The notes: generated from the sequence alone by a model not told the origin. 5,587 nucleotides of DNA from Thermoproteota archaeon (GCA_013154205.1 JAADCY010000195.1:1-5587), one strand, 5' to 3'; numbered from the stretch's first letter, positions 1 through 5,544 are shown. Numbers and translations are program-made.

Positions 1-720
1 AAGAAGGGAATACTAGCAGTAAGAAGAGTAAAGAGAAGCGACATGGAAAAACTAGAAAGAGCAACAGGAGGAAGAATAGTAAGCAGCGTCAGAGACCTAA
101 CACCCGACGATCTAGGAGAGGCCGAACTAGTAGAGGAGCGCCGCATCGGAAACGACAAGATGGTATTCATCGAAGGATGCAAGAACCCCAAAGCAGTAAC
201 AATCCTCATCCGTGGAGCAAACGACATGATACTAGACGAAGTTGAAAGAAGCCTTAAGGATGCCTTAAACGTTCTAAGAAACGTCATGAAAGAACCCAAG
301 ATCCTGCCCGGCGGTGGAGCGATCGAGGTAGAATTAGCACTAAGGCTAAGAGATTATGCTGCAAAGATCGGCGGTAAAGAGCAGCTGGCAATAGAGGCAT
401 TTGCTACAGCACTCGAAGAAATACCAATGATCCTCGCAGAGACTGCTGGACTAGACCCGCTTGAAGCCCTCATGAAGCTAAGGCAGTTACACAGCGAAGG
501 CAAGATCTATGCTGGAATCGATGTAATCAATGGTAAGGTAGTAGAGGATATGACAGCGATAAACGTGGTAGAACCAGCTATTGTGAAGAAGAACGTCATT
601 AAGAGCGCGACAGAGGCGGCGACAACGATACTCAAGATCGACGACATCATTGCTGCTAGCCCGCTGAAGAAAGAAGAGAAGGAGAAAGGCAAGGGAGCTG
701 GTAAGTTCAGCTTCAAGTAA
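1..720 (+). CDS. Thermosome (group II chaperonin) subunit, C-terminal part, 5' end cut by window
   Basis: The frame is open from base 1, so the gene begins outside the window; 239 residues remain of a family usually about 540-560 long. Group II chaperonins form two-ring ATP-driven folding chambers in the archaeal cytosol. Seen here: the end of the apical domain, then intermediate and equatorial domains. Diagnostic stretches are RGANDMILDEVERSL (visible residues 72-86), the following KDAL whose Asp (visible residue 87) matches the ATP-hydrolysis Asp of chaperonins (GroEL D398), the nucleotide-site PGGGAIE (103-109), AIEAFATALEEIP and AETAGLDPLE. The C-terminus is Lys/Glu-rich and ends GKFSFK, without the Gly-Met repeats found in many thermosomes. 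The stop is doubled (TAA then TGA, 718-723). Codon use changes near base 240 (see findings). Which paralogue (alpha, beta or gamma) it is cannot be told from this part. Confidence 0.97.
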   Translation, partial: KKGILAVRRVKRSDMEKLERATGGRIVSSVRDLTPDDLGEAELVEERRIGNDKMVFIEGCKNPKAVTILIRGANDMILDEVERSLKDALNVLRNVMKEPKILPGGGAIEVELALRLRDYAAKIGGKEQLAIEAFATALEEIPMILAETAGLDPLEALMKLRQLHSEGKIYAGIDVINGKVVEDMTAINVVEPAIVKKNVIKSATEAATTILKIDDIIAASPLKKEEKEKGKGAGKFSFK

Positions 721-730
721 TGAGAAAACC

Positions 731-751
731 TGTTTTTAGGGCAACTTTTTT
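731..751 (+). terminator. T-rich terminator after the thermosome gene
   Basis: Two T tracts lie just behind the tandem stop codons: T5 at 733-737 and T6 at 746-751. Archaeal RNA polymerase terminates at runs of T in the non-template strand with little need for a hairpin, and I see no convincing hairpin here. The second tract also forms the left half of the TATA box of the next operon, so termination and initiation signals overlap. This is inferred from position and composition only. Confidence 0.5.
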
Positions 752-755
752 AAAA
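746..755 (+). promoter_or_regulatory. TATA box for the rpoK-M50-topA operon
   Basis: TTTTTTAAAA closely matches the crenarchaeal TATA consensus (YTTTTAAA). Its centre at about 750 predicts transcription start near 776-780 by the usual 25-27 nt spacing. That leaves a leader of about 45 nt to the ribosome-site-backed ATG at 824, or about 10 nt to the ATG at 788. It is the only clear promoter-like element in front of the plus-strand genes; no second one is obvious ahead of the protease or topA, which supports co-transcription. Confidence 0.6.
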
Positions 756-814
756 GACCTTGTATAATCCCTATTGTCTAGACTTAAATGCTTTCTATAT
801 GTATCGAATCACTC

Positions 815-820
815 GAGGGG
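815..820 (+). promoter_or_regulatory. rpoK: Ribosome binding site of rpoK (decides the start)
   Basis: GAGGGG lies 3 nt before the ATG at 824 and 9 nt before the ATG at 830, and its GAGG core can pair with the archaeal 16S rRNA tail (CACCTCC). The ATG at 788 has no such element ahead of it. This favours a start at 824 or 830. Confidence 0.5.
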
Positions 821-823
821 CTG

Positions 824-1141
824 ATGGGTATGAGTAATAATGAACAAGCCGTTTGGCCTAGGCGTTTAACTAGATTCGAAATAGCACGATTAATAGGGGC
901 CCGTTCTCTACAGTTGTCTTTGGGTGCACCACCACTAGTTGATCCAAATGAAGCCCCTGTAAAGGATCCCATAGCTATCGCGATAGTAGAGTTATTAAAA
1001 GGCTTACTACCCATGACTATTCTCAGGATGAGGCCTGATGGAAGCAAACAAGCAATTCCAGCAACAAAACTCCTCGATGATATTAACAGAAGATATCTTG
1101 AAACCACTCTTAAGAGCTGGACTCTCCATAGGATATATTAA
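824..1141 (+). CDS. rpoK: DNA-directed RNA polymerase subunit K (Rpb6/omega family)
   Basis: RpoK is the archaeal counterpart of eukaryotic RPB6 and bacterial omega, a small subunit that clamps the C-terminal region of the largest polymerase subunit and supports assembly. The core is clear: LTRFEIARLIGARSLQLSLG (residues 15-34 from this start), GAPPLVD, DPIAIAIVELLKG (48-60), then LLPMTILRMRPDG (61-73), following the family pattern TR(F/Y)E-AR-I-ARALQ...GAP...DPI-IA-E...G-LP-TI-R--PDG. The start at 824 (105 residues) is chosen for the GAGGGG ahead of it; ATG 830 is close behind, and an in-frame ATG at 788 would add 12 residues unlike the usual charged N-terminus. About 30 residues follow the core, and the last 104 bases overlap the next gene in a different frame. 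First gene of the operon. Identity is firm; the exact start is not. Confidence 0.93.
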   Translation: MGMSNNEQAVWPRRLTRFEIARLIGARSLQLSLGAPPLVDPNEAPVKDPIAIAIVELLKGLLPMTILRMRPDGSKQAIPATKLLDDINRRYLETTLKSWTLHRIY

Positions 1142-2162
1142 TGAACAATCGATTAAGGGTACGCGTGTCATAGACATCTATATCGATAGGACTCTAGATG
1201 AGCAGGAATTTCAACGTATCTATCACGACTATGTAGCTGGATACGGATATATGCCTCTACAGCTAGATTACGGCCAGCCTGTAATAAGGCTGATAAAGAT
1301 CAATACCAGGAAACGGAGAAAATTACAGTTATTCTTGTTATCTATAACATCTATCACGGTTTTCCTCACAGGGCTAGCTTTATCACCCAGCATATTTGAC
1401 GCGATCATTTATACTGCGTGCTTCCTCGGTGCACTAGCTTTACACGAGTTCGGACACATGCTAGCAAGTAGGAAATATAAAGTAATAATTGATGGGCCTT
1501 TCTTCATCCCAGCTCCTCCGGCACAGCTTGGATTCATAGGAACACTGGGAGCAGTGATCTCTATGAAGACACTGCCGCCAAATAGGAGGAGCTTAGCGAT
1601 AATAGGCTTAGCCGGGCCATTGCTCGGTTTTACGGCGGCTATAGTTATTGGTCTAGTCGGCGTATATATGTCCAGTCTAATCAGCGTGGAACAAGCCGCA
1701 AGACTCATACAGGCAAAACAAGCAGCTGAGCTCTCATTCATACCATTAGCTCTCCAAATACTAATAGCCATAAGGGGGGTGCCTCAAGGATACACTATAA
1801 TGCTTCATCCCCTCGCCTTCGCATCCTTCATAGTGTTTATTGTGACGTTCCTAAACCTACTACCGATCGGGCAGCTCGACGGAGGCCACGTCATAAGATC
1901 ACTCACCAGCCCCCGTACCCATAACATTATATCATACCTAGTAATAGCTGGTGTCCTGCTAACAGGATCCGTACTGCTAGGTATAGGCCAAGAGTCTCTC
2001 GGATACTACTACTCATTCCTAGGCTTCATACTGATAATATTCAAACTAATATTCGGTAGAGGCATACATCCAGGACCCGCAAACCAGCTCTCAATAAAGA
2101 AGCCGTGGTGGATACTGCCTATCTATATCGCATTATTGTTACTATCCATGCCTATAGCCTAA
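1038..2162 (+). CDS. Site-2-type intramembrane zinc metalloprotease (peptidase M50)
   Basis: This 374-residue membrane protein belongs to the S2P/M50 family, which cuts transmembrane helices of substrates within the bilayer. The zinc site is complete: HEFGH at 136-140 (two His ligands plus catalytic Glu137) and NLLPIGQLDGGH at 273-284, with Asp281 as third ligand. Between them lies GPFFIPAPPAQLGFIGTLGA (153-172) and PNRRSLAIIGLAGPLLG (181-197), typical of the archaeal/plastid EGY-like branch. A soluble N-terminal domain of about 95 residues precedes hydrophobic segments near 97-115, 121-141, 185-210, 255-276, 297-316, 322-339 and 357-372. No PDZ domain is evident. The start is uncertain: ATG 1038 has GAGG 4 nt upstream but lies deep in rpoK; ATG 1077 (13 residues shorter) begins MILTEDIL and has no ribosome site. 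Substrate unknown; no sigma or anti-sigma partner is nearby. It is probably co-transcribed with rpoK and topA. Confidence 0.94.
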   Translation: MEANKQFQQQNSSMILTEDILKPLLRAGLSIGYINEQSIKGTRVIDIYIDRTLDEQEFQRIYHDYVAGYGYMPLQLDYGQPVIRLIKINTRKRRKLQLFLLSITSITVFLTGLALSPSIFDAIIYTACFLGALALHEFGHMLASRKYKVIIDGPFFIPAPPAQLGFIGTLGAVISMKTLPPNRRSLAIIGLAGPLLGFTAAIVIGLVGVYMSSLISVEQAARLIQAKQAAELSFIPLALQILIAIRGVPQGYTIMLHPLAFASFIVFIVTFLNLLPIGQLDGGHVIRSLTSPRTHNIISYLVIAGVLLTGSVLLGIGQESLGYYYSFLGFILIIFKLIFGRGIHPGPANQLSIKKPWWILPIYIALLLLSMPIA

Positions 2163-2171
2163 GGGATAACT

Positions 2172-4370
2172 ATGTCGACAAAAACAATACTCGACTATTT
2201 AAAACAGTATGGAGCAAAGAAGCATGAGGAAAAGAAACAAGAAGTTAAAACTAAGTATGAAGAACCACCGCGCTCTGTAGAGAAACGTATTGATAAGACA
2301 GCTAGTGTTGAGAAGCGTGTTCGTACCAAGAAAAAACCGAAGATCAAGATCAGAATATGGGATCTAAAGGGAAACATTCTCGTAATTGCCGAGAAACCCA
2401 AGGCAGCAAGCAAGATAGCACATGCCTTATCAACGCGTCATAGGAAGAATAGGTGGAAGGGTATACCATACTATATTATAAGTAATAATGGTAGCAACAT
2501 CATTATTGCTAGCGCTGCTGGGCACCTCTATGGTCTCTACACAAATAAGTATGGATATCCGGTCTTCCAGTATGAATGGAGACCGCTCTATGAGATCGAT
2601 CAAAACGCTAAGCATACGAAGAAATTCATCGAACTACTCGATAAATTATCCAGAAAAGCCGATCACTATGTAAATGCTTGTGACTACGACATAGAGGGCT
2701 CCGTTATAGGGTATCTTGTAATAAAGTTCATGGGTGATCCTAGTAGGGCCTATAGGGTTAAATACTCTAGCCTAACCCCTGCAGAGCTCAAACAAGCGTT
2801 CAAGGAGCTAACTGAGCTAGACTATGAAATGATAGAAGCCGGGCTCTGCAGGCACGAGCTCGACTGGATATGGGGGATTAATATAAGCAGGGCATTAATG
2901 GATGCTGTGAGGAGGTCATCGGGGAAAAGAACCATCTTGAGCGCTGGAAGAGTACAAACACCCACGCTTAAACATGTCGTCGACCACGAAGTACTTAGGA
3001 ATTTATTCATACCTCTTCCTTTGTTCATGCCTGATGTAACGATCACTAAGGACGGCGAAAAAATACATTTAGAATATGTGTCAGGTTCTCTCGAAACCCG
3101 GAGAGAAGCAGAAGAGGTCATAAGAGCGATTAAGAAGCAGGGTTATCTTCTCGTAACGGAATATAATGAAAAAACACTCTATCTCAACCCGCCACCTGCG
3201 TTCAATCTCGGGGATCTACAGGAGGAAGCCGCGAGAATATACGGGTTCAGCCCTTATAAGACTCAGAGAATAGCTGAGAAGCTTTACTTGGATGCACTTA
3301 TAAGTTATCCGCGAACGAATAGCCAGAAACTCCCTCCCACACTAAACTACCGCGGCATAATTGATAAATTATCACGCATAAACAATTATGGCCCGTTGAT
3401 CGACAAACTCCTGAAAGAGACCAAGGGTGTACTAAAACCCGTTCAAGGTAAAAAAGATGATCCGGCTCACCCAGCTATTTATCCTACAGGCTTGAAGCCA
3501 GGCAAGCTAAGCAGTGATGAGTGGAAAATCTATGATCTAATTGTCCGTAGATTCTTAGCTGCTTTCGCCGATAAAGCGATACTGATCCAGCAACAGGCGC
3601 GATTCAGGACTGTACAGGGCTATGAGTTCAGAGTATCTGGCCAGAGAATAGCTAGGCTAGGATGGCTTTACTATTACTATTTCTCCAAACCCAAAGAGAA
3701 AAGCATACCTGTTTTCACACGAGGCGAACAGGTTCGTGTTCTAACCGCAAAGCTCAGGAAAACATATACGCGGCCACCAGAGAAGCTATCCAAGATAAAG
3801 ATACTGAGATGGATGGAGAAAGTAGAGATAGGAACCGAGGCAACAAGGGCTAGGATAATCGAGCTATTATTTAGAAGAGGCTATCTAGCATCTAAAGGCG
3901 GAAAAGTAGTAGCCACAGATCTAGGGCTCGGAATCATTGAGGTTCTGACCAAGTATTTTCCACAAATAACTAGTGTAGAGATGACAAGGCATTTCGAGGA
4001 AAAAATGGAGGATATAAGATACGGCAAGGCTAGACGTGAAGAAGTCGTGGAAGAAGCCCGCCGCACAATAATCAAGCTACTAGAAGAGTTCGACAGAGTT
4101 AAGGACAAGATAGGCCTTCTCCTATCAATAAGACTTGGATACTTGTCTCCCCAGAGGAAATGCCTCATATGTAATAGAGAAGAGTACAGGGACGGCCTCT
4201 GCTACTATCACTATCTAGCACTAGAAAAAATAAGAGAAGCTTACAAGGAATGGAGTAGACGTGAGGAGATCACCATTGAAAAGTTTGTCAAAACTATTAA
4301 AAAGATGAGATCGACAGGTAAATGGATTGTTGAGATACTAAGTAATGACGATGTTATCGCCCGTCTCTAG
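2172..4370 (+). CDS. topA: Type IA DNA topoisomerase (archaeal topoisomerase I/III)
   Basis: This 732-residue enzyme cuts and passes single DNA strands to relax negative supercoils or resolve joined molecules. The Toprim domain starts at about 67 (NILVIAEKPKAASKIAHAL, Glu74) and carries the metal-binding DYDIEG at 171-176. The 5Y-CAP domain holds SAGRVQTPTL (257-266), the catalytic Tyr379 in ISYPRTNSQ (377-385), AHPAIYPTG (432-440) and GTEATRARI (554-562). A C-terminal finger C664-x2-C667-x9-C677-x2-H680 follows, then a basic/acidic helical tail. About 65 residues precede Toprim: a PCNA-box-like TKTILDYLK (3-11) and a Lys/Glu-rich linker with a repeated SVEKR. No helicase domain is present, so it is not reverse gyrase. 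The start ATG lies 9 nt after the protease stop, with a weak GGGAT ahead of it. The stop is shared with the convergent signal peptidase gene. Confidence 0.97.
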   Translation: MSTKTILDYLKQYGAKKHEEKKQEVKTKYEEPPRSVEKRIDKTASVEKRVRTKKKPKIKIRIWDLKGNILVIAEKPKAASKIAHALSTRHRKNRWKGIPYYIISNNGSNIIIASAAGHLYGLYTNKYGYPVFQYEWRPLYEIDQNAKHTKKFIELLDKLSRKADHYVNACDYDIEGSVIGYLVIKFMGDPSRAYRVKYSSLTPAELKQAFKELTELDYEMIEAGLCRHELDWIWGINISRALMDAVRRSSGKRTILSAGRVQTPTLKHVVDHEVLRNLFIPLPLFMPDVTITKDGEKIHLEYVSGSLETRREAEEVIRAIKKQGYLLVTEYNEKTLYLNPPPAFNLGDLQEEAARIYGFSPYKTQRIAEKLYLDALISYPRTNSQKLPPTLNYRGIIDKLSRINNYGPLIDKLLKETKGVLKPVQGKKDDPAHPAIYPTGLKPGKLSSDEWKIYDLIVRRFLAAFADKAILIQQQARFRTVQGYEFRVSGQRIARLGWLYYYYFSKPKEKSIPVFTRGEQVRVLTAKLRKTYTRPPEKLSKIKILRWMEKVEIGTEATRARIIELLFRRGYLASKGGKVVATDLGLGIIEVLTKYFPQITSVEMTRHFEEKMEDIRYGKARREEVVEEARRTIIKLLEEFDRVKDKIGLLLSIRLGYLSPQRKCLICNREEYRDGLCYYHYLALEKIREAYKEWSRREEITIEKFVKTIKKMRSTGKWIVEILSNDDVIARL
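4279..4303 (-). terminator. Possible terminator for the minus-strand operon, inside the 3' end of topA
   Basis: Read on the minus strand, this stretch holds three T tracts in a row: T5 (4303-4299), T4 (4293-4290) and T4 (4282-4279), about 65-90 nt beyond the signal peptidase stop. T-rich tracts suffice for archaeal termination. Because the two operons abut with no spacer, any terminator for the minus-strand transcript must lie inside topA. On the plus strand these bases simply encode Lys-rich sequence, so the pattern may be coincidental. Confidence 0.3.
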
Positions 4371-4858
4371 ATCAAGTTATGGAACCAGATCGAAACATAT
4401 CCCAGATATGGTATCTTGAAAACCGCCCCATTTATATCGAATACCTTTCCTACAACTCTTGAATACGGTATACCAGGACCTGTAAATTCAAAATAGTCCT
4501 CGATAGGATTGTTATCACCTTTCGTCACATAGTAGTATTCTCCATCACGCACAATGATCTTTATGACTCTATGTATAATAAGCCTCCCATCTATTCCGCG
4601 ATATATAATGATATCACCTACGTGAATATCCTGTGGCGGACACTTATAGGAGAAAACAATATCTCCCATACGGAGCACTGGAAACATACTATACCCATCA
4701 ACAACAGCTATAGGGGCTTGCGACCCGGTCGCGATCGATAATATAGGTCTGGAGAATATTGCGAGAATAAATATTGTAATTATTATCGCGTCTTTAACCA
4801 GCTCTGCTTTACTAGTCCTTGTATTATCCTTATGGTTCCCACTAGTTTCTTGGGTCAT
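4367..4858 (-). CDS. Signal peptidase I, archaeal/ER type (S26B, Sec11-like)
   Basis: This 163-residue membrane-anchored serine protease removes signal peptides from proteins exported through Sec. A charged cytoplasmic N-terminus (1-22) precedes one membrane helix (about 23-43). The catalytic domain faces outward: DGYSMFPVLRMGDIVF (54-69) with nucleophile Ser57, LIIHRV (93-98) with His96 in place of the bacterial Lys general base, and TKGDNNP (112-118) with Asp115. These mark the Ser-His-Asp type of archaea and the eukaryotic ER. The end, FKIPYLGYVSIWFHNLI, is the usual last conserved box; a second C-terminal membrane helix present in some relatives is missing. A partial ribosome site (GGCGGATC) directly precedes the ATG. 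It lies 22 nt downstream of the zinc-ribbon gene in the same direction, so is probably co-transcribed. Its TAG overlaps that of topA in the same CTAG. Confidence 0.95.
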   Translation of the reverse strand: MTQETSGNHKDNTRTSKAELVKDAIIITIFILAIFSRPILSIATGSQAPIAVVDGYSMFPVLRMGDIVFSYKCPPQDIHVGDIIIYRGIDGRLIIHRVIKIIVRDGEYYYVTKGDNNPIEDYFEFTGPGIPYSRVVGKVFDINGAVFKIPYLGYVSIWFHNLI

Positions 4859-4880
4859 GCGATCCGCCTTAGCATTCGTT

Positions 4881-5183
4881 TCAGTCTAGATCATCGATAT
4901 CGATAACTATTTCCTTAACCCTTCTCTCCTCTTCCTCCTCGCCGCCAAGCACTTTCTTACCTTTAGAGCCCTCTACTTCGACACTAGACCCACCGACCTT
5001 TAATTTGCTTACAACGCCTCTCCATTTATAGCCGCAGTCTTTACATTTAAGGGATCCCATGACAGTTATGGTTATACGGCCTTTCTTATCAGGTAGTGGC
5101 GCTACTAGCTGCCATGTCTTAATAACTTCTATGTTCTTGGATCCGCAGCGAGGGCATACAAGCTCCTTCTTTTTCCTCGGCAT
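4881..5183 (-). CDS. Zinc-ribbon protein with TFIIS/RPB9-like ribbon and acidic tail, function unknown
   Basis: The 100-residue protein has three parts: a basic start (MPRKKK); a zinc ribbon with CPRCG (C10, C13) and CKDCGYKWRG (C47, C50, W53, R54); and a linker leading to an acidic tail (GEEEEERRVKEIVIDIDDLD, 81-100). The second knuckle, C-x2-CGYKWR, is very close to the end of the TFIIS/TFS and RPB9 ribbon, and the first knuckle CPRCG with a following Trp-Gln-Leu also fits. The spacer of 33 residues is longer than in those families, and the Asp-Glu pair that TFIIS inserts into the polymerase active site is absent (PDKKG occupies the hairpin). An Elf1-like or other polymerase- or nucleic-acid-binding role is possible but not shown. 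Good ribosome site AGGTG 7 nt upstream. Sits between a small membrane protein gene and signal peptidase, probably in one operon. Gene real; function uncertain. Confidence 0.85.
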   Translation of the reverse strand: MPRKKKELVCPRCGSKNIEVIKTWQLVAPLPDKKGRITITVMGSLKCKDCGYKWRGVVSKLKVGGSSVEVEGSKGKKVLGGEEEEERRVKEIVIDIDDLD

Positions 5184-5190
5184 ATATGAA

Positions 5191-5195
5191 CACCT
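5191..5195 (-). promoter_or_regulatory. Ribosome binding site of the zinc-ribbon gene
   Basis: On the minus strand AGGTG lies 7 nt before the ATG at 5183, a textbook archaeal Shine-Dalgarno core and spacing. It fixes this start and fits an internal operon gene that is translated from its own site. Confidence 0.65.
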
Positions 5196-5202
5196 ACTTA
5201 TT

Positions 5203-5544
5203 CTAGTTTAACAGGGAAACCATCATCGTGATAATCAATAGTGATGCGGGAACTATAAATGTATCATATCTTTTTAGCTTACTAAGCAGTGTTTTTGCTA
5301 CGTAGTAGATATTGATCGATAAAATGAGGAGAAGATAGATAATGCTGCTCATAGTTATTCCCTGCCAAGCCCTGATTATTAAGATTAAATTGAGGAGAGA
5401 AAGGATGGAAGTACAGAATAATAGGAATAACCAGTAACGCTTAATCCTTTGTGATATTGTCGCGTAGTATACTATTAGCAAAACAAGCCCTATAGCAGCC
5501 CAAAAACCGATCCAAGCATACATATTATTATCATCTCTACCCAT
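5203..5544 (-). CDS. Small four-helix membrane protein, unrecognised
   Basis: I do not recognise this protein of 113 residues. It is strongly hydrophobic, with four likely membrane helices near 8-30, 36-58, 65-87 and 96-112, joined by short basic loops (SQRIKR, LSKLKR). By the positive-inside rule these two loops and both ends do not give one clear topology. No catalytic motif, metal ligand set or signal peptide is visible. Two starts compete: ATG at 5544 (MGRDDNN...) and ATG at 5523 (MYAWIGFW...). The second has AGAGATGAT 6 nt ahead, one mismatch from the anti-16S sequence, and may be the true one, giving 106 residues. The stop lies 19 nt before the zinc-ribbon ATG, suggesting the three minus-strand genes form one transcript with this gene first. 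Long membrane-type composition makes chance reading frame unlikely, but the family is unknown. Confidence 0.7.
   Translation of the reverse strand: MGRDDNNMYAWIGFWAAIGLVLLIVYYATISQRIKRYWLFLLFCTSILSLLNLILIIRAWQGITMSSIIYLLLILSINIYYVAKTLLSKLKRYDTFIVPASLLIITMMVSLLN
5530..5538 (-). promoter_or_regulatory. Candidate ribosome binding site favouring the shorter start of the membrane protein
   Basis: Minus-strand AGAGATGAT resembles the archaeal site AGGAGGTGAT (GAGATGAT differs from GAGGTGAT at one base) and lies 6 nt before the in-frame ATG ending at 5521. The upstream ATG at 5544 has no purine-rich element ahead of it, although a leaderless mRNA starting there would not need one. Confidence 0.4.

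Noticed and set aside
507..1107. Minus-strand open frames opposite the thermosome end (507-716) and opposite rpoK (784-1107)
   Set aside because: They mirror strongly supported genes, have low-complexity Ser/Thr/Ile-rich translations and no recognisable motif or ribosome site.
1409..1771. 120-residue minus-strand open frame opposite the M50 protease
   Set aside because: It lies antisense to the HEFGH and conserved loop region; its composition is explained by the complement of the membrane protein and no family resemblance is seen.
3514..3586. C/D box RNA-like pattern: GTGATGA at 3514-3520 with a CTGA about 60 nt later
   Set aside because: The bases encode conserved-looking topoisomerase sequence, no terminal stem flanks the boxes and the internal boxes are poor; a chance match is likelier.
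2195..4168. Several open frames of 61-99 residues on both strands within topA
   Set aside because: All lie inside a 732-codon gene with complete topoisomerase motifs; none has independent evidence.
2172..4370. Reverse gyrase
   Set aside because: The protein has only about 65 residues before Toprim and no helicase motifs, so it is a stand-alone type IA topoisomerase.
4881..5183. Naming the zinc-ribbon protein as TFS, RPB9 or Elf1
   Set aside because: The acidic catalytic pair of TFS, the first ribbon of RPB9 and the short inter-knuckle spacing of Elf1 are all missing; only the knuckle sequences agree.
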